From Lampris incognitus (lineage: Eukaryota > Chordata > Actinopteri > Lampriformes > Lampridae): DNA of 64,000 nucleotides. The notes beneath the pieces were generated by a model, which ran no database searches, was not told the origin of the DNA, and worked only from the letters and a program-made list of their open reading frames with translations. Shown here piece by piece: positions 1 through 13,779 of the stretch. A program made the translations under genes and the position numbers. Every line of letters starts with the position of its first letter. Position 1 is the stretch's first letter. The stretch is taken from assembly GCF_029633865.1 (NCBI RefSeq), contig NC_079216.1, forward strand, positions 62,006,915 through 62,070,914, read 5' to 3'.

Positions 1-2659
1 TAGCGAAGCCTCGCAGTGGAATTAGCTCATTAATGTAATGGTAACAAGATGGAATCAGCCTCCCTGGGGAGAGATATGGCAGGAACATCTCCGCAGCTGC
101 CTCCTTTTTGTAAATCACTCTGCTTATCTGGGAGGAGGAGGAGGTGATCAATACGGCAGCATTACTGTAAACAGATAATGTAGCGTGCTCTGGGGCTCGC
201 GTCTGTCCAGCGGCCCATTACGCCACACAGCCATCCAGATGACGGATAGTGATAAGTAGACGGCCAGGCTGCATCCTTGTGTTGCGTCTTGTCACCAGCT
301 CTCCTCCCCCGACTACACTGACCTGACCCGGCTCCAATGCGAGCGAAGAATTTCACCTCTTTTCCACATTTTGCATCTCTCGACACGATGGAATAAGGGG
401 ACAGGTGTTTTGGCATATTTTAAGAAATTTTCTAAACCTCGATTGGGTGACAGATTTGACAATAATACACCGTTCATTAGCTTGTATTCAAACCTAGAGG
501 ATACTGCAGGCGGTCACTGTAATAATCACTTATATTAAATACAGCAAGACCAAACGGTTAATGTCTTGGTGCAATTGACACTGTGGCACACACGGAGTTT
601 ATGAGGTCAGGCTGGATGTCTCCAAGGGGCTGGATTCATGTTCCTGACAGGGGCAACATTTCTCAGCCTCGCTTTCAGGGATCCAGCGGCAACGACATCA
701 TCCGATAAAATGACCTAAAAGTGAGACTCAGAAGTGAAGGGTCCGCCCTCCCTCCGGAGAATCATCTGAACCAACACAGCAGGTACTAGAGGCAGCAGTC
801 TCTAAAAAAATCACCTTTATGCATATGCAAAACCCTGTAGAGGAACGTGTTTAAACATGGCGAAGTGTAAGTAAAGGAAGCAGCATCACTTCAAGACCAT
901 TCCTTTATCGTTACTCACGGCCCACGCCGCTGTTCAACCGGATAAGCACATGGACGAAAGACATCTCAGATTTCCACCTCCTCTTCCCGTAGCATGTCAA
1001 GAGTATATCTCAAAAGGTGGGGAGTCACTGTGTTTTGTTTGAAATACGGCGGCGCTACACACACAGACACACACACACACACACACATACATGTGACAAG
1101 GAAAAAAATACCCATCATCTAAGTTAATAACCTTGCTCACAATTCAGAAGGCTGCTCGAAATTCCCTCGAATTACAGCGATTGAGGAGCGGAGGGTTTAA
1201 AAAAAAAATCAATATACATGTGATGCCCTGTAAAAGCCTTATAAATATAAGTAGCATTTGTCCATTAGCGGAGGTTCAGGGAACAGCAAATGCTAATGAA
1301 TGGCGGAGCAAGGCCATTCTGGTCCATTAGAGAAGTCCCACTAGTGAGTACGGTGGCCTCTTGGAGGTTATCTACTGGCAAGCAGTGCAAACGCTAGACC
1401 CACAACTCAAAATACTCTGCACTCTAAATGATGGATTGGACAGATGTGCTTTTTGTGTTTCGGGAGGGAAAAAGAATGAACTCAAATTGATTACCAAAAT
1501 GGAAATGCTCTCCATTTCCAAGAGGGCCTACGTTGTTATTCATTAATACATTTTGAGAGTATTTATTGAGAGGAGGCCGTTATAAACAGAAATAAAGTAG
1601 GTTACTTGAGATTAGCTCACTCACTTTATACAACTGCGAAAACATCACAAATAGTAAATAAAGCGGCGCTGTCAGTGAGGTCAGTGAGAGGATAGAGTCG
1701 AAGCCAAAGTCACCGGAGGACCAGAGAACAGCACGCAAGACTCGGCAGCCTACAGAGGTCCATTTTTAATCTCTTTGCCAAGTAAAATATGTCTTCTTGT
1801 TAAATTAACATATCCATATATGCAGAAATAAAGTCAAATAATTAGTTATATTTGCTGTTTGTAAAACTTGAGTTGAACTTAACGCCTGCTGTGTAGCTGT
1901 GCGCTGAAAAACCTGGGAAAAAAAATTGTGACGTTGCACTACAAACTACTGGGACCTTAAACAACTATTTACATTCACTCTGTGTCCCAAGACAATATAA
2001 TTATGAGGATACTCCGACTAAGACACGAGTTCTGTGAATGCTTTGAACAAATTCTGTCATTTGTAGTCGTCGTACAGCAATTAAAACACACAATAATGCA
2101 GCATGTGGAGTGGGATTGTGTTTTAATGTGTAATCTTACATCTTGGCTCGTGAATATTGCACGACCCGTCCGATTAAAACTTGTGGCAGGTGAGTTAGGG
2201 TTGCCAACGGTGTATCTTCTAATCCCATTTATTTCAGACATTCGAAACAAAAACGGAAAATGTATTCATCTATACAAAACATACAGTGACGATGAACCCT
2301 GTTTAATGGTTCAAGTCATCAGTTATAAGCTCATCGTGAGGCTCAACAATGGCTGGCTAATGGTGTGACTGACCACGCCGTCTTGAATCACCACCCCCAG
2401 CGGGTCGGAAAATTAAAACGCAGAGAAACAATAATGAGCTAAAGGCACCTCCGAGCTTTCTAGCATGTAGTGGAAATTTAATCGAATCATCATCGTGAAC
2501 GTAGGGGCATAATCACCGACTCGTTCTGTTTAATGACAACATACCAGCAAGTTGTGGTCACCCGAGCATCGTACTCCTATCCCCCAAAATGCACTGTAGT
2601 TTTCAGATACAGTTATGTAAATGATATGTAAATATCTTTGCAAAAGGGAGGGTACTCAC
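1..2659. other. scaper intron 23 (partial), non-coding and nearly repeat-free
   Basis: No convincing coding exon was found. A short (CA)n run sits at 1054-1087. The rest is unique, moderately AT-rich sequence with many TAAT cores (for example near 27-40, 1262-1300 and 1542) and an octamer-like ATGCATATGCAAA near 820. The absence of transposons in 2.6 kb contrasts with the right half of the window. This is candidate regulatory DNA. Confidence 0.5.
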
Positions 2660-2775
2660 TTGACTGGGATGCGAGGAACCGTGGTGGGCGTGGAGGCGGC
2701 AGTGATGACCTGAAGAATCTGTTCCAAAGCATATAGCCCCCCTCCCACTTGGAAGGCCACCTGATCCGCATTGTT
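2660..2775 (-). CDS. scaper: scaper exon 23, last exon inside the window
   Basis: Encodes [20 protein letters not shown] then [19 protein letters not shown], the start of the helical C-terminal region; human has a DQIAFQAAGGLTALEHILQAV-like stretch here. Acceptor CTGAACAG, donor GTGAGT in phase 2. No later scaper exon was recognised between 1 and 2659, so the next exon lies beyond the left edge. Confidence 0.9.
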
Positions 2776-5700
2776 CTGTTCAGATAAGGGCCGAGAGAAA
2801 GGCAGAGACAGCGAGACAGAGGAGAGAAAAACAGAGGTAGAGCCACCGTCAGGGGCAGACGAGGCACAGGCTGGACTGGGGATTACATTGCTCTTACTGG
2901 GGGGGGGGCTTTTCCTTTTTCTCTAAAGGGGTGAAGGAGTGAAATGTGAAACAAAGTGATCCCTGAAGTATTCCTGTTAAATCTCAAAAGTGCACAACCC
3001 TGCTTTGCCCCCCCCCCCCAACCACGCAACCACCCCCAAGCAGTCAACTTTCAGGGGAAGGACAACTGCTCTGCAGGCTTCGGCCAGCACTGGGGTGGTC
3101 TCTGCAGGCAAACATGGATTTTGAGATAGAGAGAGAGAGAGAGAGAGATAGCGATAGAGAGCGAGAGCGCGAGATGGAGAGAGAGCGAGAAAGGCCAAAG
3201 GGAAACCCAGATAATAGGGAAATCAGAAAGTACCTCCAAATCGAGCACATTAATCTAATAAGAGACAGGGAAGATGCTCTTCATTTTCCTTTGAAAACAA
3301 GTTCAAGTGAACTTCACAGAGGAAGGAATAAAAAAAAATCAAAAAAAAAAAAATCTAGTCTACAGTTTAAGATTTATGAACAAACCTCTTAATAGTTAGG
3401 TGACGTCCTGCCCTCTCACAAGGATCAGAAAGAAAGAAACTGCAGTAATTGGCAGTGGGTCAGAGCCTGTTGCTACGCAGTCGTATAAATCAACAACTAC
3501 AAAGCCAGGAGCAAGTGCTGTTATCAGGCATGTTTGCGCCTGGGTCGACGGGGGATGTAGAGGAGGTGTGTGTGCGTGTGTGTGTGTGTGAATGTGTGTT
3601 GAGGAGGGGCACCGCTGATGGAAGGCTTTCTTCACACACAGTTGTGGAGAGCGTGGACTGTATTTCAACGCAGGTTATTCCTCCGCCCGGGGTTGGAGAC
3701 TTGCTTGCCGGTGTGACGGCATTCAAATCCCGCCACTTCACGGCGCTTTTGTTCCTATAGATGGGAAGTTGCAAACAAGCCCGAACACATGTAGAGAAGC
3801 AGTTTTGCTAAATTACAGATAAGCTCTTCATCTGTCAGTCGTCGTTGTGCTCCTCAAAATCCTGTGACAACAAGGAAAGAAAAGAAAAAAACAGAACTAA
3901 ACAGAGCCAAACAACTGGCTTGTTAAGGGACAGAAGCTTTGAATGAGCTCACACAGAATGGGTACGAAGTCCAATGAGGATTACGAGGGAATTCAGAGAC
4001 GGTCTCCACAGTCCAAGTTCTGTTTGAAAAAAGACTATCGTGACATCCTCTCTGTACACCGCCAGCCGTTTCCAAGCCTAATCAATTAGGTCACAGCCGT
4101 TGAAGCGGGCTTAACCCTTCTCTTAACCCTCCCATCAACACACCTTGCTAAAAGCTTCTACATTAAATGAGAAAAGGCAGCTCTTTCATGGTAGCTTATC
4201 AAATGGTATTAAAGGAGGTAACCGGGACCTGCCCAGCCCTGGCGGTCGCTTGTGAAAAGCCAGCCAAGAGCTCCTTGGCTAGTCGGCGCCTTTCCTGCCG
4301 TGCTGACAGATTTATCTGTTGTGATGACGGAACAATAAGGCTGAGGAGAATTCAATCCTCGAGACGCAAAACTAGCTCAAAACTACCTGTAGACTGTCTA
4401 TGGTCCAACACCTGTAATGGGTCACAGAGAACTACAGGAAACAGACCGAGACACTGCCGTGAAGACGCACACTTCCTCGAAAAGAAACAACCGATGATAA
4501 GGGCTCGTCTCGCCTCAGAAAACGGCTCTACGGTGGGTAAATGTTTATCATTGGCTTGTGCAAAGCAGACGACTTTCTCAGCAAATGGAAACCAACATCT
4601 GGTCATGCTACAACTTTTTATTAAACCTCGCTACAGAGGGGCGACAGAAATCATGTCTGTATGTAATTACTTTGACAGTGACTATACACACTTAGCTGAA
4701 TTTGTATACACACTTGAACGGGATGAAAACAGCCGTTGTCTATGAGAGCGGCGGGGATTCACAGTACATTTCTGAGAAATGGAGTGGTTACAGTCGATCC
4801 CTCTCCCGGTGTTCTTTAGGGCTGCGTATGACCGGCCTGGGTCGGATCACACCCGGATAGATGCTCTGACAAAAACAGCAACGAGATGAGCGGGCTCATT
4901 TCCTTTCGAAAAGAAACACGACATACGTAACAAAAGAGCCCACCAAAGGACTGAGAGGTGAAAGGTCGACGATGACTGAATCTTATCTAATGATTACCCC
5001 GGGTGAGTATTATTACCACTGTCAAATCAGAGGGGCTAAGCAGCTGCTAATTCCTGTGGCTGTGGCAGAGGCGACGGTAGGGTTAAACAGACTGCCCTAT
5101 GTGACTATGTGACACCCCCCCCGCCCCTCCCACCAGCCACTCTGATCAGCCGACATTAAAGCAGAAGAGGAGGGGCCCCAGTCAGTCGCTACACCCTGGA
5201 AACAGATGGACAACCACTGACAAAGTTCATTAAGGATGGGCCCTCGGCCTTCATCTGCAACATCACCTTCAGCCTTTCACCGGCATAGGCCGATCTGACC
5301 GAGAGCGAGTCTCGGCACACAGATTACTCTTTCTACATGTATTCCGGCGTTACGCGGCCTTATAGGAAAGCCTGCGTAGGTTAAACAATATTCGGCGGGC
5401 CGGGCGCACTGTAGACCACAACACAAGCGCTGGAATAAACATTTCAAGGAGGAGTACAAACGTGCGTGTTTACAGGACATAATGGAATATTATTTAGAAT
5501 ACTTCACGATTACCGAGAGAACGTGGAACTAAGCGACACTGCAAATTGTGTTTATTCCATAAAATGAAATAAGATTAATCAAGGGCCCAATGTGGTGCAA
5601 AATCAAGCCAACCACAGAAACCACAGACAGCCCGTAGTTGTTACTATAACACCAAGGAGCCCAAAAACGTTTCGGTCCCTACTGCTCTCGCGGCGAGGAA

Positions 5701-8700
5701 ACCAAAATATGGCTTTTGGTAAAACCCGCGACGGCTTCCACTCTCCCGATTCATCGCCCTCATTGTGAGGTAAGGGTGATTTGTGCTCATGGGACCAACA
5801 CAATAACATACTTTATTAAGAAAAAAAAAATACGATACAACTACATTGATTCATCAATGACTAATTAACGTCTTTGTGCTTGACTCAGGATTTCAACTGA
5901 GTGAGACGGACCAAACTTGGAGTGAGGAAAGGAATGAGACATTTACGTAAGTCGCAACCGATGATGATTTCATAAAGGTACAAAAACAGTGGTAATGTGG
6001 CACTGGAAAAACAATTAGCTTCATTAATGGTCAACGTCAATCAAACATTTGCCGCACAACAGACTACTTTACAAAAACAGCCGTACCGACATACTTGCCC
6101 ATTATGTCAGTTGGGTACTTTGCGAAGGGGTTTCTTAAAACAAACAACACGGGAAGAGTGATCTACAACACTAACACTCGCAATTCAATCCAGGTGCCCC
6201 AGAAGAATGATTTCCCTCATTGAAATGGGGAATTTCTAAACAAAACCGACAAACTCGCTGCGAGTCACCTTTGTTGTTTCTGACAAAGTTCTGACACAGC
6301 TGATCTGGACTGTATCCGTCAGTCTGCTGGAGACCCATATCAGAAAAACACTCCCTTCCTGCTGTGTGTCCCCCCACCCCCACCCCCATATCCCGTGGCA
6401 CAACTCCTTACAAAGCCCACCGGTTGGCTCGACAAGATCCCGACAAGCTGGCAAATGAAAATGTAAATACAGTCTGCCGCCGCTGGCTCTGAGAGCGCGG
6501 TGTTCCTGACGGTTCCTCGGCTGTCATAAACCTTGCCCCCTTTTCTGGCTGGGCTTCGCATGAAAGCGGTGGTAAACAGTTAAGACAGTATATAAATACA
6601 AGGCAAGAGACCAGTAAGTAAAATAAGAAAGAAAAGGAAAAAAAGGCGTTGGGGAGAGGAAAAAAAAGAAAAGTTCTTCTCATTCACCCAATTGTAAAGT
6701 CTGGTTTGATACAAAATAAACCATTAGCGACCACAAAGGGAGAGCTGCGCTAAGGTCAGAGACAGGACTGGGCCCGCAGAGCAGGGGAAGGGGGATTAAT
6801 ACATCAGTTTGGAGAGATTCGGGGGGAGGGGGGGTGTTGTCTGTGGAATTAGCAGTGGAATTAGCAGAGTAAGTAGAGACTGAATCAGATATGTCAGAGA
6901 AAAACAAATCTTTAGGTGAACCAATGACATAAGAGATGATTGTTAGGTCAAATAATCTAAATGGTCGAGACTTGAAGCGACTCAGGGGCCAGACGGCCAT
7001 ACTGATGGAGACTCTATTTATTTGATTTCGCCCAGGGATTACAGAGGGAAGTGCTCCCCAGGCTGCCTTGCTGGCTGACCACTCACACCATCCCGAGGCT
7101 ACACACAACTTCGCGTCGAAGATAAACTGGATGAATCCGCAATGCCAGTAGGGTTTTAAAAAAAATACACAAAAACTTAAAAGCAGTGTGTCTATAAAAC
7201 AGTTTGCAAATATGCAAGATGGAATAAAAGGCCAGAGCTCAAGGACTAAGCCTTGGTGCTGCGTGCCGGTGACATCGATGTTGAATGGAGCTTAGCTCCA
7301 GGCCCCGTGACCTCTAGCCTCCCGTTGGGAGTGTGTGGAGCTGAGGGGAGGGACCCCTGTGTCTTAGTGACAGCTTGTGTGCTACTCACATCATGTTGGT
7401 CTCCTCCTCTCCCCTTACAGTGTGCCATGCCTCCCACCTCGGTCACTTCTTTCTTTGCCTCTCTGGGGAAATTCAGTAATAGCCTGTCCAGCCCACCCAC
7501 TCATCAATGAGAAGACACCATTATCTCTCTATCCTCACGCCCACCGGCACGCACAATGGGATTTATGACGGCTTGAACCACAACCTGGTAGGAAATTTAT
7601 GGCTTGTCACACAAGGGGTGGGGGGGGGGGTTGTGTAAACTTCTCTTTTTAAATATCGTGGCAGGTGTTCAAGTCGCTTCACAGTCTCAAATGAATGCAA
7701 GTTTCACTCCGGAAAAAAAAATGTAATAACACTTGGTTCACTGTTATTAATTTATCGAAAAACATTTCACAATCAACAACTGTTATATGCATCTTGCAAA
7801 AATATGTCACAGACTTAAACAAATATACTGACAAGAAATAAACAACTTAACATGAAATGCTCCTGACAAAGGTCCATAAAGTCTTTTGCATTAATGACAT
7901 TTCATTTGGAAATCCAATTTAACAATCATCTAAACCAATGACATCTGAGCCATCCGAGCCTACGAGACACGAGACAATCCTCTCTCTCGTGATAGGAAGC
8001 TCCTCTATTAGTACCATGTGCACAATGAAAACACAGCTAATCTGGTCTGCATTAGCCAGTAACCGAGGGGCAGGGGGGCTTTGGGGTAAGTGATACGCTA
8101 CGCCGGGAGAGTGAGACAGAGGGAGCAACAGCCAAATACGACCTCTCAGTTGCCAGAGCGCTGGCATACCCTCCGTCCACCTCCCTCCAATCTGTTTTCA
8201 GCTGATGGCACGGCGGCAGATATGATGAGCTGGTGCGCTGTAGGAGAACACCCCCAGAAAATTTGCACATTTTTTTGCAACCAAGAGGAAGGGGAAGTGA
8301 AATTGCATCAGTAAACATTTCAACATACTTCTGTTTAAAAGTAGAATTACGAGGGTGAATAGGGTGCCTTTCTGATCCAAAATATCAGGCCAAAGAATTG
8401 AACAAAAATGTAACTGCAAAGCAAACAACTGGGGGAAAAAAAAACCCCACACCCATTTAGACATTTTCAGTAATTCAGGCATTGCTCTACCATCTTCTCC
8501 AAGATGCGGGAGATCTCTCCCAGCGTCCGGTCCAGACCAGACACTTTGTTGTTGGCCCACTGGCCACTGTCTTGGCCCTGAAGCTGCTTCAACAGGTCCT
8601 TCACCAGACGCTGGAGCCTGATCATAGAAATGAGAATTATTTTAAGTCCTTAAACACTCTTGTTAACACTGTTCCTAAACACTGTCGCACACATGCTATC

Positions 8701-8983
8701 TATCGCAAGCGACCTCGATCCACTGCCAGCATTACCGTAAAAAAATAATAATAATAATAAAAAAAATTCTGAAATTACAAATAATCAATAATGAGCCAAG
8801 ACAAACTTACTTGGCTTTGTATGGGGAGTCAGGGACCTGTGTCTTCGGCTCCATTGACGTCTCATATTCCTTTGCCCTGCAAAGAGGAGGAGAAGGGAGG
8901 AAAAGGCCTTTGAATCCTGCAGGGGGAAAAAAAGGTTGCTTGGCCCGTTAGTGAAGAACATCAGAGGATGAAAAGCATATAGG

Positions 8984-9025
<42 letters not shown>

Positions 9026-9842
9026 TCAAGTTGAATCTGACTGTTTATTTGGCCTGTCAGGCACTCACCAAGTAACTTGGCTTAAAATAATCAGACATCC
9101 GTTCCACAGGGAACCTGCGCCTTGGCTGCCATCTACTCCCCGTCATCCAGACTTTATTCCACCTCTAAATATTTCTTTCCTCAAGTCAGACCTTTAAAAT
9201 GGCGGCTGGATTTTTTTTATTTTACTCACTGTCAAATAAACAGTTAATAGAGGCCTTTTGTAGCCCCTCTGACATGTGACCTACTTGGAGGTCACGGTTA
9301 TTATAGGACCAGTATCTCTGGGTTGCATAATAAGGGGGCACAACTCTGGGATCAGAGAGATCTATTTGTCAATCAGGCATTCCCGGACAAGATAGAAGTA
9401 TTGATCAGTTAGATAGAATTAGATAGAGAGCCTTACGGTCATCCATCCATCCATCCATCCATCAGCTGATAAAATCCAACACTTCCTGGAAGAGGACAGG
9501 TGGATGTGTCCCTGAGGACAGACCCGGACCAAGGAAGGCCCAGTCCAGATTTCTCAAACTCTTCTTTTCAAAGCAAGTCATCCACCAGCACCGGATAACT
9601 AGCATGGAGTATTAGAAGACACTGGTGTGTCATGCAACCCCACCCTCCATTTAAGACTTTTGAAACACAGATATGTGCTCATTTGGTCTCTATTGTTAAC
9701 TTTTCAAAATTTGATTATTCATTCATTATCCAAGCCGCTCGTCCTGCTCTCAGGGTCGTGGGGATGCTAGAGCCTATCCCAGCAGTCATTGGGTGGCAGG
9801 CAGGGAGACACCCTGGACAGGCCACCAGGCCATCACAGGGCT

Positions 9843-9884
<42 letters not shown>

Positions 9885-12800
9885 TTAGTACGGCCAATTC
9901 ACCTGACCTGCATGTCTTTAGACTGTGGGAGGAAACCGGAGCACCCGGAGGAAACCCACACAGACACGGGGAGAACAAGCAAACTCCACACAGAGGACGA
10001 CCCCCAAAGTTGGACTACCCCGGGGCTCGAACCCAGGACCTTTCTTGCTGTGAGGCGACTGCGCCAACCACTGCGCCACCGTAATTTGAGCTAGTTAACC
10101 AAAAATTACCCTGCACTTTGTTTCCAGACCAATGCTGTACAGGAGCATTTGATTAGAATTTAAAATTAAAATTTAAATTTGATTAAAATTTGATAAAAAT
10201 TTGATTAGTTGTGTCAAAATTATTTTTGAGGATGAAAAAGAAATACCCTTGCTTTATCATATCAAATATCCAAATGATCAAAAATGTGAGGATGCAAAGA
10301 AAGCATGAACGGCACACTTATTTTAGCTCAAGGAAAGCTGCAACTGGCTTTGGCGGCAAATTAAATGGTTGAGACGAGGGTAGATTTTTTCTCCCTGAAA
10401 ACTTGACTTGAAACTAGAAAACACTGCAGTAAATGTTAGTTTCTACAATTAAAGTCAACACACAAACTTTTGACTCCCAGTAACAAGATTTGGCTCACTC
10501 TGGATTCAGTTGTCTATCTTATTGCTGAATTGCATTGTATTGTACCAAGCAACCACTGAAGCTGGAAGTGAATGCAAGGTCAAAATGCTTCAGTGCTGCA
10601 GGTATTCTCCAAGTAAATCTGTCTAGCTAAACCATCGCGGAGGTGAGTGGGGGTCCAGTATTTGATAGCATCATTTGCCATGTCCTCTGAGCAGGCCAAG
10701 TAGTGGTGCGGGATCACTTTCATAAGGGCCTGAACTGTACCTGGCCCGTTTGTCATTCTAGATATTACAATATTAATCTCTGACAGGTTTACACCCACCC
10801 AGGTTAAGCGGGGAGCAATTGCTGAGCTATTCATCATGGTCAGCAGCAGGTCCGGCTAAATGGGTTCGGGGCAATAAATATCAGCAATCAGCAAAAAGGG
10901 AAAAAGCACAAATCTACAATGCAGAACTAATAATCAGTTCATCGTGATTTAGGGCTTAATTTATTATGCACCGACGTATTTAACAAGGAGGCAACTGTTA
11001 CACATTTCTCTGGTTTAGCTTGTGTAAGCAGCAAAACAAGTCCACTCTGAAAGACTTATCACAGAATACCCACACAGTACAGGGGCTGACATTACAACAC
11101 ATGGTCAAAACAATAAATAAAACTTGGAAGTCGGGCACTATTACAGCTGTAGTTAGTTTGCAGCTGTAGCTGGACTGGCATTTATAATGCGAGGAAGGAA
11201 CAGAATATATTGTATGCCCGCTAGTGTTTTAAACTATTATTACAGTAAGAGGAAGGAGGTGGAGTAACATATACAAGGGCCTAAAGACAACTGAAAATAA
11301 ATGACAAAAATCAACCTAATACTTAAAATAGCCCGATATGCATGAAATACACTGAGCTTATGTGAGGCGTCTTGGGGCAGCAGGCTGAGTGAAATGAGTT
11401 GGGGCTATGCTCACCTCTGGCTTTTGGATACACACCTCCTTCTGACACACACACACACAACTCTGTTCCCTGCTGAGCAAACCACAGGCAACCAGCGACA
11501 GGCAAACCGCTAACACAAGAGTATAAGTGGCAACTCGGGTTTCCAAGTTCAGAACCCATCCTGACACTAACTGACAGGCTACTTACATGCCATTTATTGG
11601 CCTTTTTTCCTGCCCAGAAGACTTATTACTGAGGTAGGTTAGCCAAGCCACAAAAAAAAAACAAAAAAAAAACAGGTGGGTCAAACTGTGTGCGCATGGC
11701 TTTATGGCAGCACAGGCTGCAAGCCGGCCTTGGGAGTCTAGTGAAAACTTCTCTTGCGTTTTACTGACACCATAAGGTGTTCCAATAAAATGGCTCATTT
11801 CCACCCAGTGGTGGAGCAGCTCACCTTTATACTAACTGGGGCTCTTGTGTTATTTATGACCTCTGAAAGCTTGCTCCCTTTGAGTGCTGGTCTCAGCAGG
11901 CCAGACCAGCAGTGACAGTGAACAGAGGCAGATCATGTTGTCACTTTCTCAGCACCGCTGAGCTCCAGAATGCCAACAGCAGCAGCACAGATAATAAAGC
12001 AGGGTAGCAGAATGGGACAGTTGTTTCAGGCTGTTGGCACCTCTTATTTTTCTTTTCAATATATACACTCTCCTGAAGAGCATAAGCATGCTCATTGTGT
12101 CTGAGGGGGGGAGAAGTAATGCCCTGAAAACGCAGTACCGATAAAGTCATCTCGCTAAGCGAGGTGCAGCTTAAGCCTGTGGCTTTGCAAATACATATCA
12201 GACATTTATGTCATCCTAACCTTGCTTCTATTTTCCCCTTCTTTAACCTGCACCAATGACTGTTGTGAGACAGAACAACTTGGGTGTTGTTGGCATTAGG
12301 CTCCCTCTCTGAACTTCCTCATTCCTGTTGAGACTAAACTGACTGAGCCAGGTTCTAATATCCAGAAGCATTGCCTCCTATTTGTTGATTACTATTGATT
12401 TTCTTTGATACTTTATTTAAAAATCAATACCTCAGAGAAAGAGAAATAGGTTTGGTTTATACGTACTTTAACATACATACTGTACACTGAGGGATGCCTC
12501 AGTTTTGGCAGTGACATGGCAGCAATTTGGGGAAAGCTCTTAACAGGTGAAAGCTGAGGCCCCCAGATCGATTCACAGTTTTGCCCAATCACAGAAAGTG
12601 GTCATAAATTAAGCTCATCAGTTATGCTCCATGGACAGCCAGGATGCACATAACATCTGCTTTCCATCTACTTGTCACTCATAAAATGTCCCTGAAGAGT
12701 GTAATCCTCGGTGCCTCTGAGAGGGTGTGACAGAGAGAGAAACAGAGAGACACACAGAGCAAGCGAGAGCGATAACAAGAAAGAGGGATGGATGGATAAA

Positions 12801-13688
12801 TCACCTGGAGTTCATCCTTGCGCGGAGCTTCTTTGCCTTCTTGCGTGCCTTCTGCCTCTCCTCTCCGTCCTTCAGGCTCTCAGAAGAGACGGAGCCGTCT
12901 GTCACGATATCCACGATGTATTTCTTCAGGGAAAGATGCTCCTTAAGAGGGAAAATAAATCCGCTCATCAGTAATGCTCTCAACAACAAAACATAATTGT
13001 CACTATAAGCCACTAAAACAATTAAAGAATCTATTCAGTTGGGTGCCAACAGAACAAACCAACACGGGAAGACAGATAGTAGACAAAAAAAAAAAGGACA
13101 ATTTGAGAATATGTTGTATCATCTTGGATTGGAACAAGAGCGACAGCACTATATTCTCCATCTAGCCATCTACTTGCCAAGCCGCTTATCCTATTCAGGG
13201 TCGCGGGGAACGGAAAAATCAACTGCCACCTCCTGAGCAGTGATTCATGCCAACGTGTTCCATGATTACGGGCAGCAATTTCTCTTAATTACCACAGACA
13301 CAGAATTAACAGGAACGCTATCACCTGTGGTGGTTCACTGTAACACAAGGACTGTACCCAATGTATTACCACGTGGGTCTACACTATAGTAGCAGATGTG
13401 TATCCACTGTGCATGATGTGGAGCTACACTGTAGTAGCAGATGTGTATCCACTGTCTATGATGTGGAGCCACACTATAATAGCAGATGTGTATCCTTTGT
13501 GCACCATGTGGCTCTACACTTCCACGTGAAGCAATTATATCCTGTAATTACCAAGGTGCTTCTAATATTCTGTGCTTTTCAGAAGGCACATGCCCATGGA
13601 CATGCTAAAGGGCTGGAGGTGTTGCTTCCTCTCTAATGTGCAGCGAGCAGCCCTGTCTGATGATTCCGATGTATCCACTGGGAGAGAG

Positions 13689-13779
<91 letters not shown>

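Larger units (their letters stand above)
8877..12804. other. scaper intron 20
   Basis: Contains a (GA)n microsatellite at about 8983-9020, a short (ATCC)n run at 9440-9462 and a full-length SINE at 9715-10083. From 10.1 to 12.8 kb I recognise nothing beyond unique AT-rich sequence. Confidence 0.5.

Noticed and set aside
4167-4745. Open frame of 192 codons on the plus strand
   Set aside because: It lies antisense in a scaper intron, has no recognised domain, and its residue mix (many Cys, Arg, Ser) looks random. No splice or promoter signals support it.
13379-13513. CRISPR-like array
   Set aside because: The repeats are tandem with no spacers, in a vertebrate intron. It is a minisatellite.
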